From assembly GCA_014529385.2 (NCBI GenBank), contig CM043960.1:37336781-37400780 (forward strand): DNA of 64,000 bases, written 5' to 3'. Origin of the DNA: Adiantum capillus-veneris. Its lineage: Eukaryota; Streptophyta; Polypodiopsida; Polypodiales; Pteridaceae. The position numbers and the translations under genes are program-made. The notes under the pieces are model-generated. The model was not told the origin of the DNA. It ran no database searches and was given only the letters and a program-made list of their open reading frames with translations. Shown here piece by piece: positions 55,744 to 64,000 of the stretch (the first letter of the stretch is position 1; each line of letters begins with the position of its first letter).

Positions 55744-56482
55744 TGTTAAGTATGGAGCTTGATTTACCTCTTGTAACTTTTGTGTTAAAAATGCGCATTT
55801 GTAAGGCCCCCATTATGAGGAGAAGCCATCGTGCGTGAAGAATAATCACTTGCCGGAAAACAAAATCACTCGCCAGAAACCAAAATTTTCACGGCTAGTC
55901 TCAAGCAAAGCTGAAGATTGGCTTCGCCGGAATATTATGGCCGGAAAGTGGTTGGAAAACGACCGGTCGTTTGGTCGGTTGGCCGGTGGTCGGAAGTCAA
56001 TGCCCGGTGGTGGATGACTGAATTCAATGGCCGGTGGCCAATTTCAAAGGAGGACTTGTCTTCTCAAGGGCGAACACACATGGGCGGATTGGAGGGTCCG
56101 ATTTGGACTTATCTACAAAAGCACGGATACACATAGCTGCCTCTCATGAGAGAGGGTAGCACTTTTGGCCTATAAAAGGAGGTCATTTCTACACACATTA
56201 GAGTGTGAAGTTGATGCAACAAGGTGTGTGTGAGGTGGTGAGAGTGAAGCAGGGTGGGAGCTCTCTTAAGGGTATAATCCCTTTGTAACCTACTTCTTGT
56301 TTGAAGTGCTAAAGCCATTAAGTGGCTGCTCTCCCGTGGATGTAGCCCACATTGGGTGAACCACATATATTGTGTGTACTCTCTTTCTCTCTCTACTCTA
56401 TAATCTCTTTTGCGTGAAAATTATCTCTCTATATTAAGTAATCTACTCAATTATATACTTAGCTACGTCATATTTCCTAACA
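55744..56482 (+). repeat. Copia-D 3' LTR
   Basis: 739 bp, TGTTAAGTATGGAGC to CCTAACA. It keeps a TATA-like CCTATAAAAGG at about 56169-56179. It differs from the 5' LTR by many substitutions and several indels, including extra sequence near 55860-55910. Confidence 0.95.
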
Positions 56483-58664
56483 TGGACATCCCTTGGTTGT
56501 ACTAGGGGAAATGGAATCTATGGGAGGCTGATTGATGGTCCAAAAAAAAAGTGAGGTCACTATAGCAAACCTAGCCACATTAGTTGAACAAGAAAAACAT
56601 AACTTACTCTTGTATTCTTCAGCTTTGTTTTCGTGGAACTTGCCATCCACATAGTTCAAGAACCATGGACAGTCTCTCCATTTTTCCTTATCATGGAGCT
56701 TTCCTATCCAATCATTGGGATAGATCCCACTCTCCTCTCTCTTAGATTCTACCCACGCGTTGTTGGGATGCTCGGGTATTGAACTGTGAAGATGTCCAAC
56801 CACCATCTACAAATTACAAGAGGAACAACTCCATCATTCAAAACACAAAATTTGAATCTTACATCCTAATAAAATTGTATAGTTCAATACATGTATAGCA
56901 AACAGCAAACAATACATGCAAAATTTGGCTGCTTCTCTGCACTATGTGTGGCTTGTATTTTTGGCTTCCATTGCACAAAAGCCTTGCCAAAGTGCTCTTG
57001 TCAAAAAGCCTGCATTACCTCGCCAAGAGACTGGCCACAATTGCATGCGGCACATGCGTGTAGCTTCTTCAACGTGGAGTTCTTGGCCTCCATCTTCTTG
57101 GCCAAGCTCAATACACCCCTACACTCCAAGTATTGTTGGGGTAAAGGTGCTACACCTTTTCTCGGGGCCAGACGTCCGGTGTCCAATCACCCACCCACTA
57201 TGTATACACATTTCCTTATTCTTTCTATACATAAGAATAAGGAGCACCTCACTCACTTGAGTCACTTGCTCGAGGCTGCTCCACCCACACATTGTCTCTT
57301 GCTTCTCCCCTTCCCCGCACGCACCGTAGCGCGCACGCATCTGTGCACTCACAAGTATTAGTAATGCAGCAATACTAGATAAAACCCCGTACTCTAATGT
57401 TACTACGGTCACCTTTTAAGCTACCACCAATATACGTGCATTCTCAACCATTGCAAGAATGGCTTCTCTTGAGTCAAAATAGATGCCTCTACAAACGACA
57501 CATCGCCCTTGTCCAATACATCAACCAAGCGATAGTTTTTGCAATTTATCCTTGGATAACATTTTTAAAAATTAAGAAAAACCAAAAGTGCTTTCAAAAG
57601 CAAATAGTACTTACTCTGTAGAACTAATGTGTGCCCGTGTAACCTTGAAGACTCCGAAGGGGGTCATTTGATAATCCTTCTCTCCCCAACCCACAAAAGA
57701 AACGCATTCTCAAAAAACCTTTGTGTCATTCTCAAGATTGGCTATGACCACTATCTCTAGTCCCTTACGCACAAAAAAGGTGCTCTTTTACTGCCAAATC
57801 ATAGCTTGCCTTGTAATTATCTTCGTGCATGAGGTATTCTCTACTCCTCTTGACAAGCAAATTTTGTGTTTTCAACTGATACATTGCATCGAACTCTTTT
57901 TGCAATACAAATATCCAAAATAAAGTGATTTCCAAGAAAAATCCCATGTACTTACCTAAATTATAAATTTAGAATTACCTTCCACAATAGTTGTGCTAGC
58001 AAAGATATAGGTAGTCAACCCATTTTGATCGGTTCATTGCCATGACACGAAGTGCCCTCTCAGCTTTTGCCATATCTTCTTCATTGAATTTGTCTAGAAG
58101 GAGGGACTGTGGGTTGGCAAGTGCTAATTTTTGCATCATAAAGATATCATGGGAAATGGTGTGAGACACATGGACTCGTGTTACGCTATTTTTAAATACA
58201 AAATTTTACTAATAATTAATAACTCAAGTGCATCAACAGAGTTGTGGAAACTTACTTGCTGATCATGTCGAGCACTATAAAAAATTCCACCATCTCCTCT
58301 AGGTTATACTTCACAATTGTGCACTCAACCTTTGGTGTAGAGAATTCATCTAACCTCTCCCGCAATGCCCAATCTTTCCACACATGGAGCATACAATGAT
58401 CATTTTCTCCTCCATGTGAGAGAGCTCAAGAATGTCTCTTATTTACTTATCAAACGTAGGTGACATCACTAACTCTCTCTCATAAGTGACATGCATAATG
58501 AATGGTATGGGATCTTGTCTAGAAAAAGCTTCGAACACAATGAAACAAGCCAGTGTGGGCTGGTAGCCTCTTTTGGCTATGAAAGTCGTTAGTTCTGCCA
58601 CAAAATCATCATTCGTTCTAATGGTTGAATTGGCCAAAAGACGACAAAGAGGGATGTGTGGCAA
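56483..58664 (-). pseudogene. Unidentified intron-containing gene or gene remnant
   Basis: Several minus-strand stretches read like real protein rather than chance frames. From upstream to downstream these include F-I-A-K-R-G-Y-Q-P-T-L-A-C-F-I-V (58443-58664), W-K-D-W-A-L-R-E-R-L-D-E-F (near 58345-58380), L-L-L-D-K-F-N-E-E-D-M-A-K-A (near 58070-58115), S-R-E-Y-L-M-H-E-D-N-Y-K-A-S (near 57800-57840), and Y-P-N-D-W-I-G-K-L-H-D-K-E-K-W-R-D (near 56690-56725). Donor-like GTAAGT at 58255 and GTAATT near 57978 suggest introns. I do not recognise the family; it could be a host gene or a transposon accessory gene. Frames break within some pieces, so it is probably not intact. Copia-D is inserted at its 3' side. 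Confidence 0.35.
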
Positions 58665-58699
58665 TAAGTGATTGTACTAAACAACATGTGTATCAATTG

Positions 58700-59963
58700 A
58701 GCTTGAATAAATGGGGCTATCAACCATAGATCCAAAGAGATCAGTAAGAGGGTCATTACCCGTGTTTTTTTCTTCTATGGACGTCGATGTGACTACACCC
58801 TTCTATGGAGGTACATGTGTAGCTCTCAACATAGATGCTCCAGTTGCAACGAATGCCGTTGCAAGAGAGGAACCGCTCTCTTCAGTGGTTGGAGCATCAT
58901 TTCTTCTTGGCGGTCCACTCCCTTAGACCGATTTCTTGTTAGAATTGAAGAAAGGCATGTAGCATGCTAGGGTTTTGCTTTGTCTGTGAGCAAAGTGGAA
59001 CAAGAAGGCGCAGAGGCTTGCGCTCTGGCAAGAGGCGAGGATTTTCATGCTACATCATTGTTCTGTGGGGGCATGCAAGGGTTTCCTTGTGGGCTGAGTT
59101 GTGGGGGTGTGCCCCAACGGGGGGGGCCTAGCTGTGTCTCCCCCTATTCTGTCTTGCCTTCTCTTCCTCCCCTCATTTTTTGAAATTGGGAGTTACCTCC
59201 ATCCCTCCTCTTCTGCAAGAGGGTTTTGAAGACCGAGGTGCTCTTGTTTTTTTGCTACTTATTGGCATTAGGTTTGGTTATGAAAGGGTTGTGTCTGTTG
59301 GTGGCATTGATCTATGTGGGCGATGGGGCTTGCCCTCCTTCCTGTCGTGTGGATCTTGCATTCCGGCTCCGACTCTTGTGGGTGCCTCTTTGAATGGTGC
59401 AAGGCTCTCCCAAAAAAAACATGGGTTTTCAAATTTGCTTATCTTTGGTGGTTGTATAAAGTGATATGGAATGCTTGGTCACATCTTGCTAGTGTTGCTT
59501 GGCTGATGGTGCGATGGACACTGGATGGTTTGATGGTAGCCCCATCCAGTGGTGGCATTCGCTTCAGGGTTGGCTTTCTCTATGTGGTGGCAGTAATCTT
59601 CTTTGTTTATTGCTTTGTAAAGGTTTGGGGCTCCTTGTAAAAGCCCCCTTATAGTGAAGGGTTTAGAGCTCCTTGGCAGTGTGTCTGCTTGGACCAATGG
59701 TGTATTTTTTATGGGTTCCTCGACTTCTTTGTAAAAATCCGGTTATGGACTAATAGGTGGTGCTTTTAGGAGGCCTACCTCGTAGAGTTGTGTTATGTAA
59801 ACTTTTTTAAAAATTTACTACCCACTGTTTTGTGAGGTTTGCAAAAAAGAAAAAAAAAAGAATTGGCATTTTCTTTGTAATAGGGGTGCCCCAAAAAAAG
59901 AGTGAGAATTATGTGGGTGAGGAAAAAAAATAAAGGAGGAAGCTTATGGCTTTGAGGAAGGTG

Positions 59964-60001
<38 letters not shown>

Positions 60002-60870
60002 ATGGAAAGTTTGAGGGAGGGGAGAGAAGGTTTGAGAGAAAAGAGAGTGAAAATTTGAAAGAAAAAAGAATAGAAGGGAGAAGCAAAGGTTATAGCAAAG
60101 GGATAAGGAGAGGGTAATGAATGGAGAAAGAGGTGCTCTTTTGGAGTTCACTAACGCTTATGGCAAGAGAAATGTGCAGAGTGAGAGTGACAAAGAAAAA
60201 AGAGCAAGAGTGAACCCTTTTATAGGAAGGGGGGGAGGGGGGGGGGTTGCCCCTTGTCTATAAAACCAGGCTCGAAAGTTGACGGATTCACTTTAATCCA
60301 CCTTTGATCCCATCTCCATGGGATAAACCCCATCGTCCTGCTCGCAACTCAAACCCTAGACCTAACTCTCCACACTCACACGCTTAATCCAACCCACCTA
60401 TCGTGCTTCCATGCAAAGACTATGACTCTTGCAGTATTAAAACTTGTCCCCCCTTGCTGCGTGCATCCAACGGCCCAAAGCCCCCCCCCCCCCACAAAAC
60501 CCCCGCTTCATCGATTGTGCACGTCATTGTAGACCCCTTGTCTCCCACCCCATGGCCTTTACAAATGAGGCCAGGAACCCACGTGAACTATAGGGTGCCC
60601 GTAGTGCACGCGAACACCTGGTGTGGTCCCTCGCGGGACCTCGTGGCCATCGGTGCTATGTGGTGCTAGCATAGATAGCCACACGCTCTGTAGTGGTTCG
60701 TATGGTGTGCCACATGGACTGCAGGCGACTCGCAATCCACATGGCATGCCATGTGGCATGGCGGCCACGGGATCTTGCGAGAGGTGGGACAGGGGGCGGT
60801 TCTCACGGGGGAGGGGAGGGGAGGCGGTTTCCATGGGAAGAGAGAGAAAGGGCTTGGTGGGGGAAGGGGG

Positions 60871-60874
<4 letters not shown>
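58700..60874. other. No gene recognised; short repeats
   Basis: GC-moderate sequence with several open frames of no recognisable family, including one at 59180-59464 rich in Gly and Leu. A GTGAGA hexamer array is at 59968-60001, a G-rich run at about 60228-60247 and a C run near 60481-60493. Confidence 0.4.
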
Positions 60875-60931
<57 letters not shown>

Positions 60932-60959
60932 GGATTCCAATGGGGAAAGGGGGTGGTTC

Positions 60960-61003
<44 letters not shown>

Positions 61004-61049
61004 CGGGGGAGGGGCGATTCCAATGGGGAAAGGGGGTGGTTCCCATGGA

Positions 61050-61101
<52 letters not shown>
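60875..61101 (+). repeat. GA microsatellites with a repeated GGGGAAAGGGGGTGGTTCCC spacer
   Basis: Three GA tracts are separated by near-identical spacers (about 60934-60965 and 61014-61050) that contain ATTCCAATGGGGAAAG. The cassette period is about 80 bp. Arg-Glu or Leu-Ser frames through it are not genes. Confidence 0.93.
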
Positions 61102-61105
<4 letters not shown>

Positions 61106-61400
61106 GGAGGTGGTAGTTTGGGGGAGGAGAGGGAATGCAATTTTTAAAAGTAATATAATTTTGAATTCGAAAGATTATTAAATAGTATTAATAACTACTA
61201 TGATTAATATAAAATGATCTTAACTCTTCTATATACAATTAAACACTTTCACTCTCATTTTTTCATTCTAGTGCTTATTTTTTCAGCTCTACTTATCATG
61301 TCGTGCACTATAGTCTTCCTTTTTTTTGAAAGAGGTTTTCCCTTTATCAATGGGGAGATTATTTTTGGGATTAAATATTCACAAGAGTATGTTGCACCAC
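61102..61400. other. AT-rich spacer before GP-3
   Basis: No gene or repeat seen; the flank of the GP-3 insertion. The target duplication cannot be checked because the 3' end of GP-3 is outside the window. Confidence 0.4.
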
Positions 61401-61715
61401 TGTTAACCCTCACGGCTCACGGACACCCCATCACCTACGACGGACGTGTATTATGTATTTGGTAGAGTCAGGTACCGGGTTTGTCGGACCAATAGGAAAA
61501 GGGTAAGAGTGATCGCCGATGAGAGGCGCACTCTAACTGGGACATTCAGGGGATTAGTTGGCTAAGCATGGGCGCCCAAGTGTGAATGGGGTGAGCTCAT
61601 ATAAAAGCCAACTAAACCTAAAATTCACTCATTCTCTCATTTGTGCAATAGAAGAGTGCTCTTGCTCCATCTCCATCTCCATCTTCTTCTTCTTCACCTC
61701 CTTGTGTGTGAGTGT

Positions 61716-61805
<90 letters not shown>

Positions 61806-62037
61806 TCGAGCATTGTGGCGGCACGACGGCGGTGAAGCGGTTGAGCACGACGTAGCGACGTCTCCTTCTTCTTAGCGGCGAGGAATCCTCCACGGTTGGA
61901 GCATAGAGCGGTGAGTGACACACCATTGCCCTCTTTTGAGCTTACTAGTTAAGCTAGTTGTGTGGTTGGAGCCGTCTATGGCTCGCACACAGTGTTAGGC
62001 AAGGCCCTTGCTTCGACAGTGCGGCAAGGAGCGCACA
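61401..62037 (+). repeat. GP-3 5' LTR
   Basis: Starts TGTTAACCCTCACGGC and ends AGGAGCGCACA, collinear with GP-1 LTRs. It contains a GA microsatellite of about 80 bp at 61720-61802 where GP-1 has a shorter CA/CT (minus-strand GT/GA) tract. Confidence 0.95.
61600..61606 (+). promoter_or_regulatory. TATA box in GP-3 LTR
   Basis: ATATAAAAG in the conserved context GAGCTC..., CCAACTAAACC, at the same place as in both GP-1 LTRs. Confidence 0.6.
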
Positions 62038-62041
62038 TTTT

Positions 62042-62059
62042 TGGCGCCGTTGCCGGGGA
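62042..62059 (+). other. GP-3 primer-binding site, tRNA-Asp type
   Basis: TGGCGCCGTTGCCGGGGA, four bases after the LTR end. Confidence 0.9.
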
Positions 62060-62287
62060 ATCGCTCTGCACTAAGCCCAAGAGGCACTTTGTGCTTCTCC
62101 TATGAGTTGTTTGTAGTAGGAAAGAAGAGGAAGAGGAAGAGGAATGAGTTGTTTTTCTGCAAGTTGTTAATTTCTGTATTGTCTGCAAGTTCTGTGATTT
62201 CTGCATAATGTTGTGTTTTCTGTTTGCACACAGTCTTTGCACAATAAGTAGTCGTTAGCTTGTTTGTAGTGAATGAATAATCATTCT

Positions 62288-62331
62288 CCCAAGCCCAAGC
62301 CCAAGCCCAAGCCCAAGCCCAAGCCTCAGTC
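62288..62331 (+). repeat. CCCAAG hexanucleotide array in GP-3 leader
   Basis: About seven tandem copies at the position equivalent to the GGGCTT array of GP-1 (30838-30869, opposite strand), followed in both by CTCAGTC and a TATATAT stretch. Confidence 0.92.
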
Positions 62332-62745
62332 CTCAGTCTTATGATATATACTAGACTCACTCTTATATATATACCCTACCCCCTCAAGAGGGAATGAGAG
62401 CATGTGGGGCAAGTCCTCCACTCTCCTCCCTTCTCTTCCCACTTGCACCCTTAGACTTTCTAATTTGGGCCTAGTTCTCTACTAGAAATTGACGGTTTTA
62501 GGGATTCTGAGGACATAAAGTGACCAAACGAAGGGTTGTAAAGCACGGCAAGTCCCTCTGACCGAGACGCTCGTTTTGAGCTATCATACGTTCTATTCTA
62601 TAGCTGGGTCAGAAAAAAAAGGACCAAAAAATCAAAACATAAAATAAAAAAATTTAAAAAAAGACTTGGGTTGCAAAACACCCAAAAATATTAGGTGAGC
62701 AGCCTTCACGGGCACTCAATGACACTTCTAGGGGATCCAAGTCAT

Positions 62746-64000
62746 ATGAACCTACGCTCTGGACGAGTGTTAGAGCACGAGCATATTGGTAGTGACTCCA
62801 TTTACGCGGGCACCCATTATTCCTCCACCCTAGGTTCTGGACCTTCGGCCGGGACTCAAGGTAGCGCGACCCAAGATCCTCATATCGCGTCTAGTGATTC
62901 TTCCTCTGACTACGAAGTCATGGAGGGGTATCCTACACCAAACCCTGATAGTTCAAGTCAAGACATGCATGCCATGGGCCCACGGCTCGGGTCCAGCGTG
63001 TTTAGCCGCTTAAAAGAGACCCTTAGTAGAGCTACTCGCTCCGAACATGCAGTTAATGAAATAAATGAAGGGAGTGGGGAGGTAAATTCGTCATTCATGC
63101 CTAAAATAGACCCTATGATTCTTGAGAGTGTGTATGTGAATGTTCCATCCACTGCACCTCCTGATCCTTTAGGACTATCTCCCTCTGAGGTTTTACTACC
63201 GGATGGTAGGAGTCTTGCCGAAGTACAAGAGATCGAACGCTATATGCAAGCAACAAGGGAGATGGAAATTAAGAACCTACGAAGGCTAGAACAAGGTCGA
63301 GCCCTGAAAGCAAAGGCTCCTATGACAACAATCATGCCAGCCGAGCAACCGAGTGCTCCCAAGTTAGCAGTTACGGAGGGGCGAGCGATGGGGAGCAATA
63401 ATGCTAGGGAAACCTCCAGCACGCTAGGCCTAGATGGGATATTCCTAAATGAAAATTGGGAGTATGACCTACAAGCAGAAGCTTTAACTGATCGGTACAC
63501 AAGACACACCTATCATGTGGGTTGGTTAGATGTTCTACAATCCACATCGGGTGCTACTAGCATAGATGAGCAACAACAGAAAGTCTGTGATGTCCTCCAT
63601 AGAATTGTCAAGTTAGAAAGACAGAACACAGGCATCAACATGCCTTCAACAGGCCTAATGAGATTCTTGGATACGGGAAAGGCCAACCAACCAACCCTAT
63701 CAAAAATGGAGACTCCCTCAGTGAGCCCCATTGATCCTCCATATGTTGTTTCGCTGGGAGCCTCAGTACAATCTAAGCCCACAAGTGGCAGCTTTACCTT
63801 CCCAGATCTAGCTCATCTTTCTCTTAATGACACTACGGCTACCATGCATATCCCAGTGGTGAACATGACAAGAAGTACACCATGGAGTTCATTTGTTAAC
63901 ACTGCGCCGATGCCTAGTAGCACAGTGCCCCCAACTATACCTACATGTATGTATCAATCATGTGCACCTGTCGTACCTCAGTCTCATGTAGCTCCTACAC
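62746..64000 (+). CDS. GP-3 Gag, open to the window end
   Basis: ATG 62746 opens M-N-L-R-S-G-R-V-L-E-H-E-H, the same start as GP-1 ORF1, and the frame stays open for all 418 codons to the window edge. Shared blocks with GP-1 Gag include T-Q-D-P near residue 45, S-V-F-S-R-L near 85, W-x-Y-D-L, Y-H-V-G-W near 260, and M-R-F-L-D-T near 304. The N-terminal half is variable and Ser/Pro-rich, as in GP-1. The capsid domain and zinc knuckles would lie beyond the window. The uninterrupted frame suggests it is or was recently functional. Confidence 0.9.
   Translation, partial: MNLRSGRVLEHEHIGSDSIYAGTHYSSTLGSGPSAGTQGSATQDPHIASSDSSSDYEVMEGYPTPNPDSSSQDMHAMGPRLGSSVFSRLKETLSRATRSEHAVNEINEGSGEVNSSFMPKIDPMILESVYVNVPSTAPPDPLGLSPSEVLLPDGRSLAEVQEIERYMQATREMEIKNLRRLEQGRALKAKAPMTTIMPAEQPSAPKLAVTEGRAMGSNNARETSSTLGLDGIFLNENWEYDLQAEALTDRYTRHTYHVGWLDVLQSTSGATSIDEQQQKVCDVLHRIVKLERQNTGINMPSTGLMRFLDTGKANQPTLSKMETPSVSPIDPPYVVSLGASVQSKPTSGSFTFPDLAHLSLNDTTATMHIPVVNMTRSTPWSSFVNTAPMPSSTVPPTIPTCMYQSCAPVVPQSHVAPT

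Larger units (their letters stand above)
50559..56482 (+). mobile_element. Copia-D: complete but inactive Ty1/copia element
   Basis: LTRs at 50559-51258 and 55744-56482 both begin TGTTAAGTAT and end TTCCTAACA. Target duplications TGGAC lie at 50554-50558 and 56483-56487. Primer-binding site TGGTATCAGAGC and polypurine tract AAGTGGGAGA are in place. Gag, protease, integrase, reverse transcriptase and RNase H occur in copia order. It is dead: Gag has early stops, protease is followed by a 455-bp MITE, the reverse-transcriptase active site is Y-V-D-G, and a snap-back repeat interrupts pol. The LTRs differ at many positions, so it is older than GP-1. Confidence 0.96.
61401..64000 (+). mobile_element. 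GP-3: 5' part of a third GP-family element
   Basis: A complete 5' LTR, primer-binding site, leader and an open Gag reading frame run off the end of the window. Orientation is opposite to GP-1. LTR and Gag are clearly related to GP-1 but diverged at many positions, so this is a separate and older or parallel lineage. Whether reverse transcriptase follows cannot be seen. Confidence 0.93.

Noticed and set aside
59180-59640. Overlapping 94- and 108-codon plus-strand frames
   Set aside because: No family resemblance, no conserved start or splice signals; not enough to call a gene.
1-64000. CRISPR arrays, bacterial operons, ribosome-binding sites, rRNA genes
   Set aside because: Nothing of the kind seen; all content is plant nuclear and transposon-derived. 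Tandem repeats lack the spacer pattern of CRISPR.

Overview
The window is nuclear DNA of a land plant with a large, repeat-dominated genome. The evidence is Ty1/copia pol remnants, LTR elements primed by tRNA-iMet-like and tRNA-Asp-like sites, a plant CACTA transposon with spliced TNP2 and Ptta/En/Spm-type genes, a decayed plant-type pentatricopeptide repeat (PPR) gene, and many (GT)n(GA)n microsatellites. The wording of the PPR repeats recalls the family expanded in ferns, so a fern is my best guess, but the sequence alone does not prove it. I found no clearly intact host gene.

Layout. 1-2.6 kb: 3' half of a broken copia element (Copia-A). 2.9-4.7 kb: PPR pseudogene. 4.8-6.6 kb: decayed PIF1-type helicase, probably Helitron-derived. 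6.6-14.6 kb: no gene, but satellite-like cassettes, long SSRs and a duplicated foldback element. 15 kb: LINE 3'-end remnant. 17.8-35.7 kb: a three-level nest. Copia-B is split by a CACTA element (18054-32375, 3-bp target duplication TGT). The CACTA element is itself split by a young LTR retrotransposon (23033-31958, 5-bp target duplication TTCGT). 35.7-38.4 kb: remnant Copia-C. 38.8-39.3 kb: an inverted-repeat element. 41.7-47.1 kb: old rearranged pieces of the same LTR family as the young insertion. 50559-56482: a complete but dead copia element (Copia-D; both LTRs, PBS, PPT, target duplication TGGAC) carrying a nested MITE. 56.5-58.7 kb: an unidentified minus-strand gene-like stretch. 61401-end: the 5' LTR and open gag of a third copy of the LTR family, running off the window.

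The most notable system is that LTR family, called GP here for gag-pro. Its 8.9-kb copy has nearly identical LTRs and long reading frames for a Gag and a zinc-knuckle/retropepsin protein, followed by a tail with W-V-P-K repeats. It has no recognisable reverse transcriptase, RNase H or integrase. It therefore looks like a recently active non-autonomous gag-protease retrotransposon that depends on a partner. Its LTRs carry their own microsatellites and its leader carries fast-evolving minisatellites, which helps explain how SSRs spread here.

Two unrelated copia elements each carry a perfect inverted repeat with 34-bp arms and almost no loop inside the pol gene. Such identical 'snap-back' structures deserve checking as either a real mutational signature or an assembly/sequencing artefact.
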